A DNA stretch of 64,000 bases from Limnoperna fortunei. Its lineage: Eukaryota; Mollusca; Bivalvia; Mytilida; Modiolidae. The translations under genes were made by a program, and so were the position numbers. The notes under the pieces are model-generated. The model did not search any database. It worked only from the letters and a program-made list of their open reading frames with translations, and was not told the DNA's origin. Of the stretch, positions 11,996 to 24,600 are shown in pieces. Location: assembly GCA_944474755.1 (NCBI GenBank), contig OX104116.1, positions 7,257,547 to 7,321,546 on the forward strand, read 5' to 3'. Position 1 is the stretch's first letter, and every line of letters begins with the position of its first letter.

Positions 11996-14900
11996 AAAAG
12001 GCATTATAATCCAACTTTTTGTTATAATGTCAAGCAACCGGCAACGTGCATAGTAGGTTTAGAAAGAAAAACTATATTATTAAACTATTTTGCTCGCACA
12101 TTGCGTAAAACTATTACGAATGCATAATAATAGAATATGTATTAGTATTGAGTAAATATTTCAAATTTTAAGGAACTTAAGAGTATAAAAATTAATTGAA
12201 AATTAAATAATACGATATCTATTTCACAATTTTCAGTAAAAATGAAAGATGGTGTTATGAACAGTATTAATGAAATAATTCACACTCAATTTACAATCAG
12301 AATGGGTATTTTAATAGATTAGTTTATAGCAAACAAACCCATTTTAGATGGTAGCTCAGCTATTAGAAAAAATGTAGACGAGCATTACAATGTTAAAATG
12401 TCTGACAATTTTGTTACTATCTGAGAAATGCTGTATTTGTTTACTTTTTTGACGTCACCAACACATTAATAAAAGTCACGTCCACCAATGAAATTCAGAG
12501 GAATTGCTAGGGTACTCTGAAGCAACGTCGTGAACGATGCTCGCATTGAGGCTGTGTCTTTATTAATATTTTTATCGTATTATAATATATAAAACAGTTT
12601 ATTGTGCTTGCGACGGCATTGGAATGGAATGATTTTCGTTTATCTTATAAATTGTAGATCGAAAATTAAATGTGAACTTTGTATATGGTTTCTATTTAAA
12701 ACATGTTGATACACTGTTACTGTGTAATTCGTATTATGATGAATACATTTAAACATATCAAACACTTCATTTCACGTATTGACTTTCCTGCCGTATAGAC
12801 GATCTTAATTTATTTTGACTTAAATAATAGTCTCTACTCACAATAAAATGAAGCATTGTGGCCCAAATTTTAGGCACTTCTTTTCTTACTCATTTTACAT
12901 TGTTGACCGCAGTATTAGATCAAATATGTGTTTGAAGAAGTTAATTTTTACTTTTAGCCGAAACATTCTATAAAGGTTGTTAAACTGCTGTAGCGACCAC
13001 ATGACGAGGTTATGCAATAGGTACCACACAAAAACAAATAAATATGGAATTGTACTTAATAAAATTGAACATAACAAAGTTTATACTTAATAAGATTAGT
13101 CTGATATGTCTACCATTCATTTTGTAGTAAAAAATAATGCAAGTTGTCCTTGAAGTACTGATGCAGTATAGGTTGACTGCAGTAGCTTCGAAATAGCGGT
13201 TTTTACAGCACAAAAAAATATATTTGTTATGCTCTGATTAATTGATAATGTCCATCCATCTTTGTCTTATTTGTCTAGTTTTTTTTCTTTTGACCAATGA
13301 TTTGTTTTATAATACAGATTTAGAATAATATTTGCTGACAAAATCTGTATGATTAATAGGTAAAACGAATTTTGTTGAAGGTTTTCGAAACTAAAAGAAT
13401 TGTTAATTTGTTATCAACTTTTTCACAAATATCCTGGGCAAAGAATTAAAGTATTTGATCACAGAGTAAGTGAATGAGGATCACGTTTCTTTACTAGTTA
13501 TTTTTCGTTATCGCATTTCTTATAATAATTCAACCTCCTTTTTAATCAAATCTTGCATAACAAACTTCAATTAGAAGAACGTGCAATAAGTCATGCATTT
13601 GTATACCATCACTTTCAAAAGAAATGATCCGTTTCAAGATTAATTATCATGTGTAGTAGTTACAGGTGTTGAGCATCCATTTCCACTTAAATATGTGAAA
13701 TGTTATTTAATTGTCTTAAGTCTTTTCCTGTCTGGGTGTAGGTATAAATTTGTTAATGCGAAATAAGGCGTAGATTGTATCTGCTGTTTTACTCAGTTAA
13801 AGACAGGGTTAGGGCTGCCATTATTAGATTCAAAATATGTCATGACCCATAACAAATAAGTAGTTAAAATGATTTGCCCAAGTTAATGAGCATATTGTCT
13901 CGCTTATTTGCAAATCAATATGAAGGTCAAATAAATTCAATCATATTAAGAATTTTTTCAATATTAATTGTTAAGTTACGTACTAGATAAATATCATTAT
14001 ATGTTTATTGTAAGGGTAATTATGATATAAAAAGAACACACATAAATCGCTGAGAATTACAGAGATTTATGTTTGTTCTTTTATGATTTAAAATTCTCTC
14101 TGTAAATCTCTGTAATTCCCCCTAATTCCACAAATAATATAGATGTCATGTTAAAATGAACAATTTCTTCACTAAACTTTGGAAAAAAATTGTCAAGTTT
14201 ACCAAGTCACAGCAGAAATTTTTGAAGAAAAAAATGATTCGGCTCTAACATTCCGCTTCTTTGACAAACTAGTACATGTTGTTCTACTTAAAGAAATCAA
14301 GATGCTATAATGTGTTTCAAAACATGTTTTACTATGCATAAAAAACTGATAATAAACTTAAAATATATCGATTGATAGTAGGCGCCTCTTGAGATTTACT
14401 TTTGATTATTTCAGTTTTTTCACTGCAGTGTCCACTTCAGTCCAATCGTAGTTTTGATGAGTTGTTGGTACAGGTGTTATAAAGCCAGATTACGTTCAAG
14501 TAATGTTATCCTGTTCCTTTATTACATGTCATATATTTTTACTCTTAAATTAAGTGTCATTTTGTTTTGTGCTGCTCTTCAGTTTTTGTGATTTTGCGAA
14601 ATGATAAGGGGCTGGTTGTTTTATGTCGAGATTCTCCTCTCAGCTTGAAAATATTAAACGTTTTATACATTTCTTCCATTAATTTCTTTAAAAGTTTAAT
14701 CAAAACATACGAACAAAGGAGAAGGTAAGAAAAACTATATTCCACCCATTATTCTATATTTCAACATGGCAACAAATTTTAGTCTACTCAAAATTGTTTC
14801 TTTGTTAACAAAAATGCAGAATCTGTTCTTTTCATGAATCATTCTACTCACTATTGTTGTTTATAATTTTTTTAAATCATATTGACCTCTCTGAAGTATG

Positions 14901-15447
14901 TATTCCAAACAAATTAAGATAGTATTCGTTGGGTTTTTTCTATCACACGCATTTCTATAGCTCATAAACTTTGATACATAATAAAGCACAACTTAACTAG
15001 CATAAAAGTGCTGCTCACAGTACTGCTAAATACGTCAAAATCTTGGCGTGGGTAAAATACAAAAAATACTTTCTTACAGAAGGAAGAACTTCCGTAACAA
15101 ACGTTATAAAACCAGAAGGCCTTATTCTACCTTCTCTGGAATATAATAGTACCTTTGGTTGTGTGTAATTTAGTGGTAGCAGTAAAACAATAACAAAACA
15201 CATCGGGTTTCCTAATTAATTTGAACAGCATTTACTACTATCCAGGAATATCAAACAAAGGGGACTAACTCCAAAACCACGATGAAGTCTATTTATCAAA
15301 TCAAGATCAGTTTATTGGATAAAAAGCACGTGAATTAAAAATGCAATGTAATCCATAAGACATATAAAACATAAGTAGAAGTATACATAAAATAAAATGA
15401 AGTCCCTATATTTTGAGTTATATTAATATATAGTGTAGTTATATCCT

Positions 15448-15448
<1 letters not shown>
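11996..15448. other. AT-rich stretch without a supported gene
   Basis: Short open frames only. The one structural item I see is the 14030-14082 hairpin listed separately. No RNA gene or domain was recognised. Confidence 0.5.
14030..14082. repeat. Short hairpin with 19-bp arms
   Basis: AAAAGAACACACATAAATC at 14030-14048 is the inverted copy, with one mismatch, of the stretch at 14064-14082. The loop holds GAGAATTACAGA. A related AATTCTCTCTGTAAATCTC follows at about 14090-14110. It could be a MITE remnant. Confidence 0.5.

Positions 15449-15481
<33 letters not shown>
15449..15481. repeat. (TA)n microsatellite
   Basis: An uninterrupted TA run of about 33 bp directly before the first copy of the duplicated repeat unit. 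Confidence 0.97.
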
Positions 15482-15483
<2 letters not shown>

Positions 15484-16311
15484 ATTATGCAATGATACAA
15501 ATGACGGTGTTTCTTGTCAACAATTTAGACAAACACTGACCAACGAATGGCCTTAGTCATTGAATGTCAATATAAATTAATGACGTAAACAAGTCATAAC
15601 ATATTAATCTTAAACTTTCTCCTTTCCAACTTAACCTAAAATAGTTGCTTCCCAAGTCCGCCAGCCGGGGACGTTCCGTGCTGTTACTTGGCTTTGCTCA
15701 AATATTTCAACAAGATGTAATCAAAATTACCAATGTGACAAATTCATTACGCCAGACGCGCGTTTCGTCTACTTAAGACTCATCAGTGGCGTTTAACTCT
15801 AAATGCTAAAAGTGTTTTTTTCATTCGGTGATGGAATAATATAAGTCCACTGGGATCGTGTAAAAACACAATACAGGTAGTTCAAAATATTATATACAAG
15901 TCTAAAGAGTCTACCAACCAGCAAGCTTATTAAGTATCGGATCGACAAACATGACGATACAGCATAAACAAAAAATAATATACAAGTCTAGAAGATTATG
16001 CAACGATACAAATGACGGTGTTTCTTGTCAAAAATTTAGACAAAGACTGACCAACGAATGGCCTTAGTCATTGAATGTCAATATAAATAAATGACGTAAA
16101 CAAGTCATAACATGTTAATCTTAAACTTTCTCCTTTCCAACTTAACCTAAAATAGTTGCTTCCCAAGTCCGCCAGCCGGGGACGATCCGTGCTGTTACTT
16201 GGCTTTGCTAAAATATTTCAACAAGATGTAATCAAAATTACCAAGGTGACAAATTCATTACGCCATACGCGCGTTTCGTCTACTTAAGACTCATCAGTGG
16301 CGTTTAACTCT

Positions 16312-16315
<4 letters not shown>
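15482..16315. repeat. Two direct copies of a ~325-bp bivalve-type repeat, ~510-bp period
   Basis: 15482-15804 and about 15991-16315 are near-identical. They share ACAAATGACGGTGTTTCTTG, CCGCCAGCCGGGGACG and the terminal GCGCGTTTCGTCTAC...CTCATCAGTGGCG. A 187-bp spacer separates them. The copies are framed by TA microsatellites, at the start of copy 1 and the end of copy 2. I recognise the CGCGTTTCGTCTAC / CTCATCAGTG ending as a common bivalve repeat motif, but cannot place it in a transposon class. Confidence 0.8.

Positions 16316-16399
<84 letters not shown>
16316..16399. repeat. (TA)n microsatellite, about 84 bp
   Basis: A long uninterrupted TA run directly after the second copy of the duplicated unit. 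Confidence 0.98.
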
Positions 16400-16401
<2 letters not shown>

Positions 16402-16429
16402 GTATATACATCAATACAATAACAATTTA

Positions 16430-18080
16430 GTTTGTCTGTAGTACATGATATCAGATTGGATTCAATAACTTTTTAGTATTTATTTCGGAGTCGTTAAAAA
16501 AGGACAGTTTAGGATGAAATGAACTTCATCTTCAACAGTGTTTGTGCAAAATTGACGTTCTATTATGAGTCGGAATTTTTGGTCTAGAATATCTTCCTGT
16601 TTCTATTGCCAATAGATGTGCACTTATTCTAATTTTGGTTAGCCATGATCTATGGGATATTTTTTTCAAATTATATTTAAGGTAGTGCTTTAGTTCAAAA
16701 GAATATGAAATTTTATTATAACAAAACAACTTGCCTTCATTGTTATTCTTAATAAAATCAAGTTGTCTAAGAACTTTATCTTTAAACTTTTCTTATGATG
16801 TTTTAAACTCAAAAGAACTCATCTCTAGATTGGATATCGTAGTAATATCTTTAATTTTGTGTTAAGTTGACATCCAATTAAATGTTTTGTCTTCATGTAG
16901 ACCTGTCTCTACTTAATAGGCCGCTTTTAAAATATCAAATTTTTGTTCATGTTTTGACTCCACGGCAACCAACCTTAACTAATATTTATACATCAAAATG
17001 AAAGACTTTATACTTACTGGATTACGTCCCATTTCTGTTCTTAATGCAACATTTGAGGCGTTACTGTGAACTCCCAAGATATTCTTCATTATCATGTTTT
17101 AAATTTTTTCAATATGTAGTTTATCTATAAATTAGGGTTAAAATCTGGAATCCATATTTCAGATCCATAAGACATAATTGGTAAAACAAGTGTGTTATAG
17201 AGTTTTATTCTTTTTCTACTGACATGTAGTTTGAGTACGGTATTTTGGATTTCAAACCAAAATAAGCTTTACGTGCTTTAAGCACCAATTCTTCGGATGC
17301 TATTTTAGTTTTACTTCTGTTGTCAAAGGTGATGCCTAAATATTTATAAGTTTGAATCGATTCAAGAGTATGTGAACCAAAATAAAAGTTATATTTATCA
17401 ATTATAGATTTGTTTTTAAATTTGGATAAAATCATTATTTTTGTCTTTAAGGTTTCAATCCCCACAGAATCTTTGCAAGGCATCTGCAAGCCTGAGGGTG
17501 ACTCTGAAATTAGTACCAAGTCATATGCATAAAGGAGATGATTCAAATTTATTTGGTTAAGTGTGACTGTGTTTGATTTGTTAAAATCTAAGTAGGACTT
17601 TATATCATCAACAAATATGTTAAAAGTGTAGGACTTAAACTATCCCCTTGTTTTACCCCAATCTTAGACAGAAAAGGTTCACCAAAGATATTATCAGTCT
17701 ATTTGAAAATATATTTTAATTAGGTCATAAAATTTTCCTCCGACTTTGTTTCTTAGAAGTTTAGTCAAGAGTGATTTTCTTGCATACTGTCAAATGCCCT
17801 GCGAAAATCTACAAAGCAAACATAGAGGTTTTTATTTTTTATATATAAATGTTTGTTTATTAAAGTTTTCAAAATATAGATATGATCACTTGTCCTATAA
17901 CCGGATTTAAAACCGCCTTGGTTGTGCTCTTCAAGAAACAAAGACAGTCTATTTTGAAGAAGAGAAGTGAAAAGTTAGGTTTCCCAGGCAGCTATGTACA
18001 CATATGCCTCTATAATTGTTGCAATCATTTGGGTTACCAGATTTAAATATATATGGAAGAAATAAATTACAAATTCCATT
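16430..18080 (-). mobile_element. Degenerate non-LTR retrotransposon (LINE): reverse transcriptase and C-terminal domain
   Basis: Minus-strand translation in shifting frames gives reverse-transcriptase blocks in the right order. They are NPNDCNNYRGICVHSCLGK (about 18000), QGGFKSGYRTSDHIYILKTL, NLYVCFVDFRRAFDS, GVKQGDSLSPTLL, and the catalytic box LLYAYDLVLISESPSG (about 17500), where the second residue of the usual YADD is lost. Then come FKNKS...YKYLGITF and LYNTLVLPIMSYGSEIW-type sequence. LTKIRISAHLLAIETGRY (about 16600) and VEDEVHFILNCPFF belong to the C-terminal zinc-like domain. Stops and frameshifts are frequent, so it is inactive. The longest intact piece is 113 codons (17205-17546). 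Confidence 0.88.
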
Positions 18081-18130
18081 GTTTAGGGAATTTTCCTGTT
18101 TGTAGGATTTTATTAAATTAAGTTATTTAC

Positions 18131-18571
18131 ATAGTACATAGTTCTTTTCTCTCAAATGGCGACTACATAGCTCAATTGATACATCAAGTACATATTCATC
18201 CAATAAGACGAACTTTGCTAATAATATAATTGTATGATAAGGTTATACTTGAGGAAAAACATATATTACGCTGAAGACATTTTGTGGTCGACAGCATAAG
18301 ATAATTTGGTTTTTGTCAGATTTATTTGTGAGTCACGTGGTTTTTTTAAATTCTATATTGATTTACATTTACATTCCATGTACGTCTTGGCATCTTCTGC
18401 TTCTTTTCAATAATTTGTCACTTTTTGTTCTGGAATAAAATATTATCCCTATATATGACTGCAACAAATACTGGTTTATGATGCAGACGCTTCCGTAGCA
18501 CGGGTGCATTGTGCACACAGAAAAGCCCTTTAGACATTTTATAAAACTCCTTTGATATACGTTTTGTTTTC
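18131..18571. other. Intergenic stretch between LINE remnant and minus-strand gene
   Basis: No gene seen. AT-rich. Confidence 0.4.
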
Positions 18572-18577
18572 TTTATT
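18572..18577 (-). terminator. Candidate polyadenylation signal of the Asp-rich secreted-protein gene
   Basis: AATAAA on the minus strand, about 60 nt past the stop codon at 18638-18636. Confidence 0.5.
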
Positions 18578-18635
18578 AATTTATCTAAAAAGAGACATTA
18601 TGTGAAATTCATTACAAAGTGCTATTTTTTAACCT

Positions 18636-21600
18636 TTATATAAACATCAAGGATATCAAACAAACCACTGATGCTATAGTCGGTTTTAAAATATTGTTGC
18701 TGTTGTTTTCCGCAATAGTTTGTTGTTTCAAAATACTGCTATCGTCTGTCATGCCTAGTTTAAACACACTGCTGCTAGCTGTTGCTAGAGTTTGTTTGAT
18801 CTTATTGTTGTTGTCTTTTGTCGGGGTTTGTTTTAATAAAGTGTTGCTATCTGTCGATGGGTTTTGTTTGACCATTTTGCTGCCAGCCTCTGCCATTGTT
18901 TGTTTGAACTTATTACTGTTGTCTACTTTCGGGTTTTGTTTTAATAAAGTGCTGATATCTGTCGTCGGGTTTTGGGCAATTCTTCTGCCAACTTCTGCCA
19001 TTGTTTGTTTGATCATTTTTACTTTGTTTGAGGTCGGTGTATTTTGTAATAAATTGTTACTCTCTGCTTTAATGGTTTGTGTATTAAGCACACTGTTGCT
19101 ATCTGCCGTTCCATTTTGTTTGAACATAGTGTCGTCTGCTGTAAGCCTAGGCTTGAACAATCTGCCGCCATCTTCTTTCAATGTTTGTTTTAACAACCTA
19201 TTTCGACTGGTATTGCCTGCAAATACAATGAAATTATAAAAAAAACACCTAATTGTATTGGCATACCTTTATAAACATTCTGTTTATTTGTTTGATGTTT
19301 TAAGCCACTTTCGACAATTTTTCAGTTATATCGTGGCGTTCAGTTTTTATTGGGGGAGGAAGCCGCAGTACCCGGAGAAAAGCTATACACAATCTGCATT
19401 TTTCTAATCTTTATGTTTTTGAAATAACATATTGTTTTTTTATATGTAACATATGAGCTAATAGGTATCGTTCATTATGTGCCTTCTTATGTCACTTACC
19501 TGATCTTACTTATGTCACTTACCTGATCTTACTTATGTCACTTACCTGATCTTACTTATGTCACTTACCTGATCTTACTTATGTCACTTACCTGATCTTA
19601 CTTATGTCACTTACCTGATCTTACTGCTTCTGTTTCGAGGGTGTTATCACTGAACAACCAGTTACTATTTTTGACATTTGATATCTCTGAAATCTCTCCT
19701 AAAAAGAATACAAGTTTTTTATATATTCAGAACACTACTAAATATAATGTACAATTGAAAAAAACAGGTCAGCTCACAAAAGGATATTGCTGGCTTAATC
19801 CGTTTTATTGCAATGACTAGACTGTGCTGTTGAGGTGAAGAAGAAATACGAAATACTTATTGTCATTAATTGCAATATAAAGATTATTATGTTGGGAGAT
19901 GACTGGATTAGCTGTATCTGTAGCTAGTGACTCAGTTATCTTCGAGGAAGTCTGTAATTCGCATTATCGTAACAAGTTACTTTTACAAGGCCCTCCTGTT
20001 CGTGTAATACTGTCCCTATTTAGTTACCAATAGGTAGCATACAGATGATATAGTGGAAGGTTCTTTTTGGTGACACGTTATGAGTGCAATATGCAACAAT
20101 TTCAATATAGGTAATCCAAAAGCTAAAAATAATAAAAACTGGAAAAAGAATCTAGAATTTTTTTTTACGAAGATCTTTTATGTCTTCGTTTTTATAAACT
20201 GCTAATTCTTTATTTATTAATATACTGACGTAAATTTGTCTCGCAATAGTATCTCTTAGTTTTACGTAGCTTAGTACAGCATTAGAACATGTTCACAACA
20301 ACAAAGGGGCCTCGGTGGCCGAGTGGTTAAGGTGGTTCGTCTACTATTGATCACGTGGTCTGTCAACACTGAGGTTGCGGATTCGAGTCTCACTGCGAGC
20401 AGGGTGTACTGACTCTAATCCTAATTGACAAGGATTGCCAGTTTTCCTACCAAAGTTCGGGGGTTCTCTCCGGGTACTCCGGCTTCCTTCCCCAATAAAA
20501 ACTGGACGCCATGAAATAGCTGATAAATTGCTCAAAGTGGCGTTAAGCATCATTCAAACAAACAAACACAACAACAAAACATATCAAAGCGTTTGGTAGT
20601 TATAAACGCGGGAACTAGATGAAAAAAAGATAAATTAAGATAATAACAAACTTCAGAACACCAAGGAATTTCCAAAAAAGATAATCCACAAATCTAAGTC
20701 GCAAACTCGAGAACAACAACCCAAACACAGCAATTGTAAGTGCATGACGATATGGGGACAATAAACCAGGTTTGAAAGTTCAGCGTCAAAACTAAACTTC
20801 TAGTAGCCACTCTATAAATTTGATGTTCAAAATCTTTCACAACAGAGACCATGACCCTTTCCTTATATATACAGTGGACAGAAAGTCTATTTCAGATACA
20901 TGTTTTATGTTTTTATAAATCTCATATAGCAACAAATACTAGTACTCTTATATGGAGAGGTTGTACCACAATACTCTTATATGGAGAGGTTGTACCACAA
21001 TACTCTTATATGGAGAGGTTGTACCACAATACTCTTATATGGAGAGGTTGTACCCTACAATTGGCCAGAGAAAGCGTACACCAGAGTATAGTATTAGATA
21101 TTCTCTAAACCTAATGACTCTTCAGCAAAAGGGTTGGGGTGGGGGTACTAATACCAAGATTAAAATAAAGTAGCTGTGTTTACCTTTTTTAAAAATCTGT
21201 TCTCTTCTAACTAATGGACTGAAGCCTTCACTTCTCTGCATAAACATTTGATCTGGCTTTTTGTCAATTTTTATACCCATTTTCTGGGATAATGGAATGT
21301 TGTCAGACATAAATTGCAATCCAGCTGGAAAATTACTTTTTGGTTGTCTGTCAATATCCAAATGTTTTTGGTGCGGAGGATATTGTTCTAACGGGATTCG
21401 CCTTTCATTACGTAATGTTTGAAGAGAATGTCCTGTTATAAGTGTGTTTTCGTTAGACTCGGTGTCATGTCCACTTGATCGTTCAAGGCTGCTGGAAAGA
21501 ATTCGTTTAGTATTATTTGATTTAAAATTATAACTTATTTTTCTATCGTCGTCCTCAAAACTACCATCGCCGAAGAATTCATTTGAATCTTGATTTTCGA

Positions 21601-24600
21601 GTTTATCGTTAGCTAATTTAGGCCAGTCTTCCTCGGAGCTAGAATCTACATCGTTTCTAGATTTGACATTTGTTCCATGTCCGTAGTTGTCATTTCGAAT
21701 CATTGGTTGTTGTTTTAACATATCGTCATCAAAATCATCAAACGTGCCTCTGTTAAAGTTGGTTGGAATGTAATCTTCCAAATCGTCCATTCCAAGCATA
21801 TTTTCATCATAAACGTCCTCCAATCCATCAAACGTGTCCTCAAAGTAATCCGACCGTACAACCATATTTTGAAGGAATCCAGGGTGTTGAACAAAATGTG
21901 GTCCTTGGTTTGGGTTATGAAACAAGGGAAGGTTAATGTCGTCTAAGTCCACATCTCTCTCTTCGCTGTAAAACCCAGGGTTATTTATTAGAAAATAGCG
22001 TCCGTTATTTTCATTTCTATTAACGAACTGGCCAGGAACAAAAGAAGGCTTATAAGATTGATCACGACTGGCTATTTCGTCGCTGTCCTGATCAGACATA
22101 TCATTATCATTTTCGTTGTCATCATCAGAGTCATCGTCATTATCGTGAGAAACGCTCGGCGTTGTTTTGCTACCAAACCGTGAGGAATACTGCTGTCTAT
22201 CACTTGTTGGATTGTCGTTATTCCATCGCGCGCCATATGCGTTGAACCTACTGGCGTAAGATCTTGATTGTTCGTCGTCATTGATATCATCTTGTCTATT
22301 CCTGCTTGACTCTCTAATACGCTTGTCTCCTATAGCTTGTCGTCGGTCATCTTTCGGTTTTTCACCAAAATCATCAAACATATCATCTTTATCTTCACTT
22401 TTTTTCATATTTGTACGCTTTTCTTTTTCTTTTCCAAGTTTTTCCCCAACATCGTCATACAGGTCATCGTTTTTGTTCTTTTTCTTGTTTTTTTCTTCAA
22501 TGTCATCATACAAATCGTCTGTTTTTGTTTCCACTTTATCCTTGCTTTGTTCAACTTTATCCTTGTTTTGTTCAAAGTAGGCAATTTTTGGTTCTGAAAT
22601 ATTCGATAGAAATTAGTACAAGTGTGATGTAAATCTGAAATGCATTAACTTTGCAAGTTGTGGAGTTTGACTATGCAATTAATACTTTCTTGTAATAGAC
22701 GTAGGTTCTGCTACTCTTCTACTGCGTGAATAAACAATAAAGAAGTGACAGTAGGGCATATATTTTAAATCTTTAACACATACTAAATTCCTCAATATCG
22801 AATGAAAGCATCCATGTTCGATTGCCAATCCTTGTAAATTAAGTTTAGCACGCCTTGTCCGCAGTGATACTCATACCCACAACGTCCTTAAGTCCTGGGA
22901 ATCGTCCCCTGTAACAAGTTTAACCGTTTAACAGTATTAAGAATGTATGTGTTGTATACTAGAATTTGTTAAAAAAACAAAATGTGTCTACATTTACCTA
23001 GACATGACGTGCTGTACCTAGATAAAACCTGCTTTACGTGGTTGTTATGGATACAGTCAACTGACAGTCGCCTGAGACACACCATGTATTTCTCCATGGC
23101 TCTGAAAATATTTTATGTAAGCATTAAACAAAAAATAACAAACATGCAACGGTAAAATTTCAAAAATTTATTTATATTTATAATGATGACAACAAACAGT
23201 TGCAGAAACTTGACCCTTTTGTTCAGCTAGACAAAAAAAAAACCAAAACATTTAACAACATATTGTATAAAGTACCAAATACCGAGTCACGTTGTAAGTA
23301 AATAAATTGTTCTGACAAACTGAAATAAACTACTGTCTTAGATAGTTACGGGGTAAGTCTGTGGAATAAATGTTACTACTGTCTTAGATAGTTACCGGGT
23401 AAGTCTGTGGAATAAATGTTACTACTGTGTTAGATAGTTACCGGGTACGTCTGTGGAATAAATGTTACTACTGTCTTAGATAGTTACCGGGTAAGTCTGT
23501 GGAATAAATGTTACTGTCTTAGATAGTTACCGGGTACGTCTGTGGAATAAATGTTACTACTGTCTTAGACAGTTACAAGGTAAGTCTGTGGAAAAAATGT
23601 TACTACTGTCTACTGTCTTAGATAGTTACCGGGTAAGTCTGTGGAATAAATGTTACTACTGTCTTAGATAGTTACCGGGTAAGTCTGTGGAATAAATGTT
23701 ACTACTGTCTTAGATAGTTACCGGGTAAGTCTGTGGAATAAATGTTACTACTGTCTTAGATAGTTACCGTGAAAGTCTGTGGAATAAATGTTACTACTGT
23801 CTTAGATAGTTACCGGGTAAGTCTGTGGAATAAATGTTAATACTGTCTTAGATAGTTACCGTGTAAGTCTGTGGAATAAATGTTACTACTGTCTTAGATA
23901 GTTACCGGGTAAGTCTGTGGAATGAATGTTACTGTCTTAGATAGTTACCGGGTAAGTCTGTGGAAAAAATGTTACTACTGTCTTAGATAGTTACCGGGTA
24001 AGTCTGTGGAAGAAATGTTACTACTGTCTTAGATAGTTACCGGGTAAGTCTGTGGAATAAATGTTACTACTGTCTTAGATAGTTACCGCGTAAGTCTGTG
24101 GAATGAATGTTACTGTCTTAGATAGTTACAAGGTAAGTCTGTGGAAAAAATGTTACTACTGTCTTAGATAGTTACCGGGTAAGTCTGTGGAATAAATGTT
24201 ACTACTGTCTTAGATAGTTACAAGGTAAGTCTGTGGAATAAATGTTACTACTGTCTTAGATAGTTACCGGGTAAGTCTGTGGCATGAATGTTACTGTCTT
24301 AGATAGTTACAAGGTAAGTCTGTGGAAAAAATGTTACTACTGTCTTAGATAGTTACCGGGTAAGTCTGTGGAATGAATGTTACTGTCTTAGATAGTTACC
24401 GGGTAAGTCTGTGGAAAAATGTTACTACTGTCTTAGATAGTTACCGGGTAAGTCTGTATAATAAATGTTACTACTGTCTTAGATAGTTACCGGGTAAGTC
24501 TGTGGAATAAATGTTACTACTGTCTTAGATAGTTACCGGGTAAGTCTGTGGAATGAATGTTACTGTCTTAGATAGTTACAAGGTAAGTCTGTGGAAAAAA

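Noticed and set aside
18619..19239. 206-codon + strand open frame rich in Leu/Cys
   Set aside because: It is the antisense shadow of the repetitive last exon of the Asp-rich gene, which has better splice, phase and composition support.
20306..20385. tRNA gene
   Set aside because: Box A and box B-like motifs are present, but the sequence continues into a SINE body with tail and target duplication and does not fold as an intact tRNA. The same holds for the heads at 42500, 50700 and 51031.
22281..22632. Phe/Ser-rich + strand open frames
   Set aside because: Antisense to the acidic and Lys-rich exon 2 of the Asp-rich gene.
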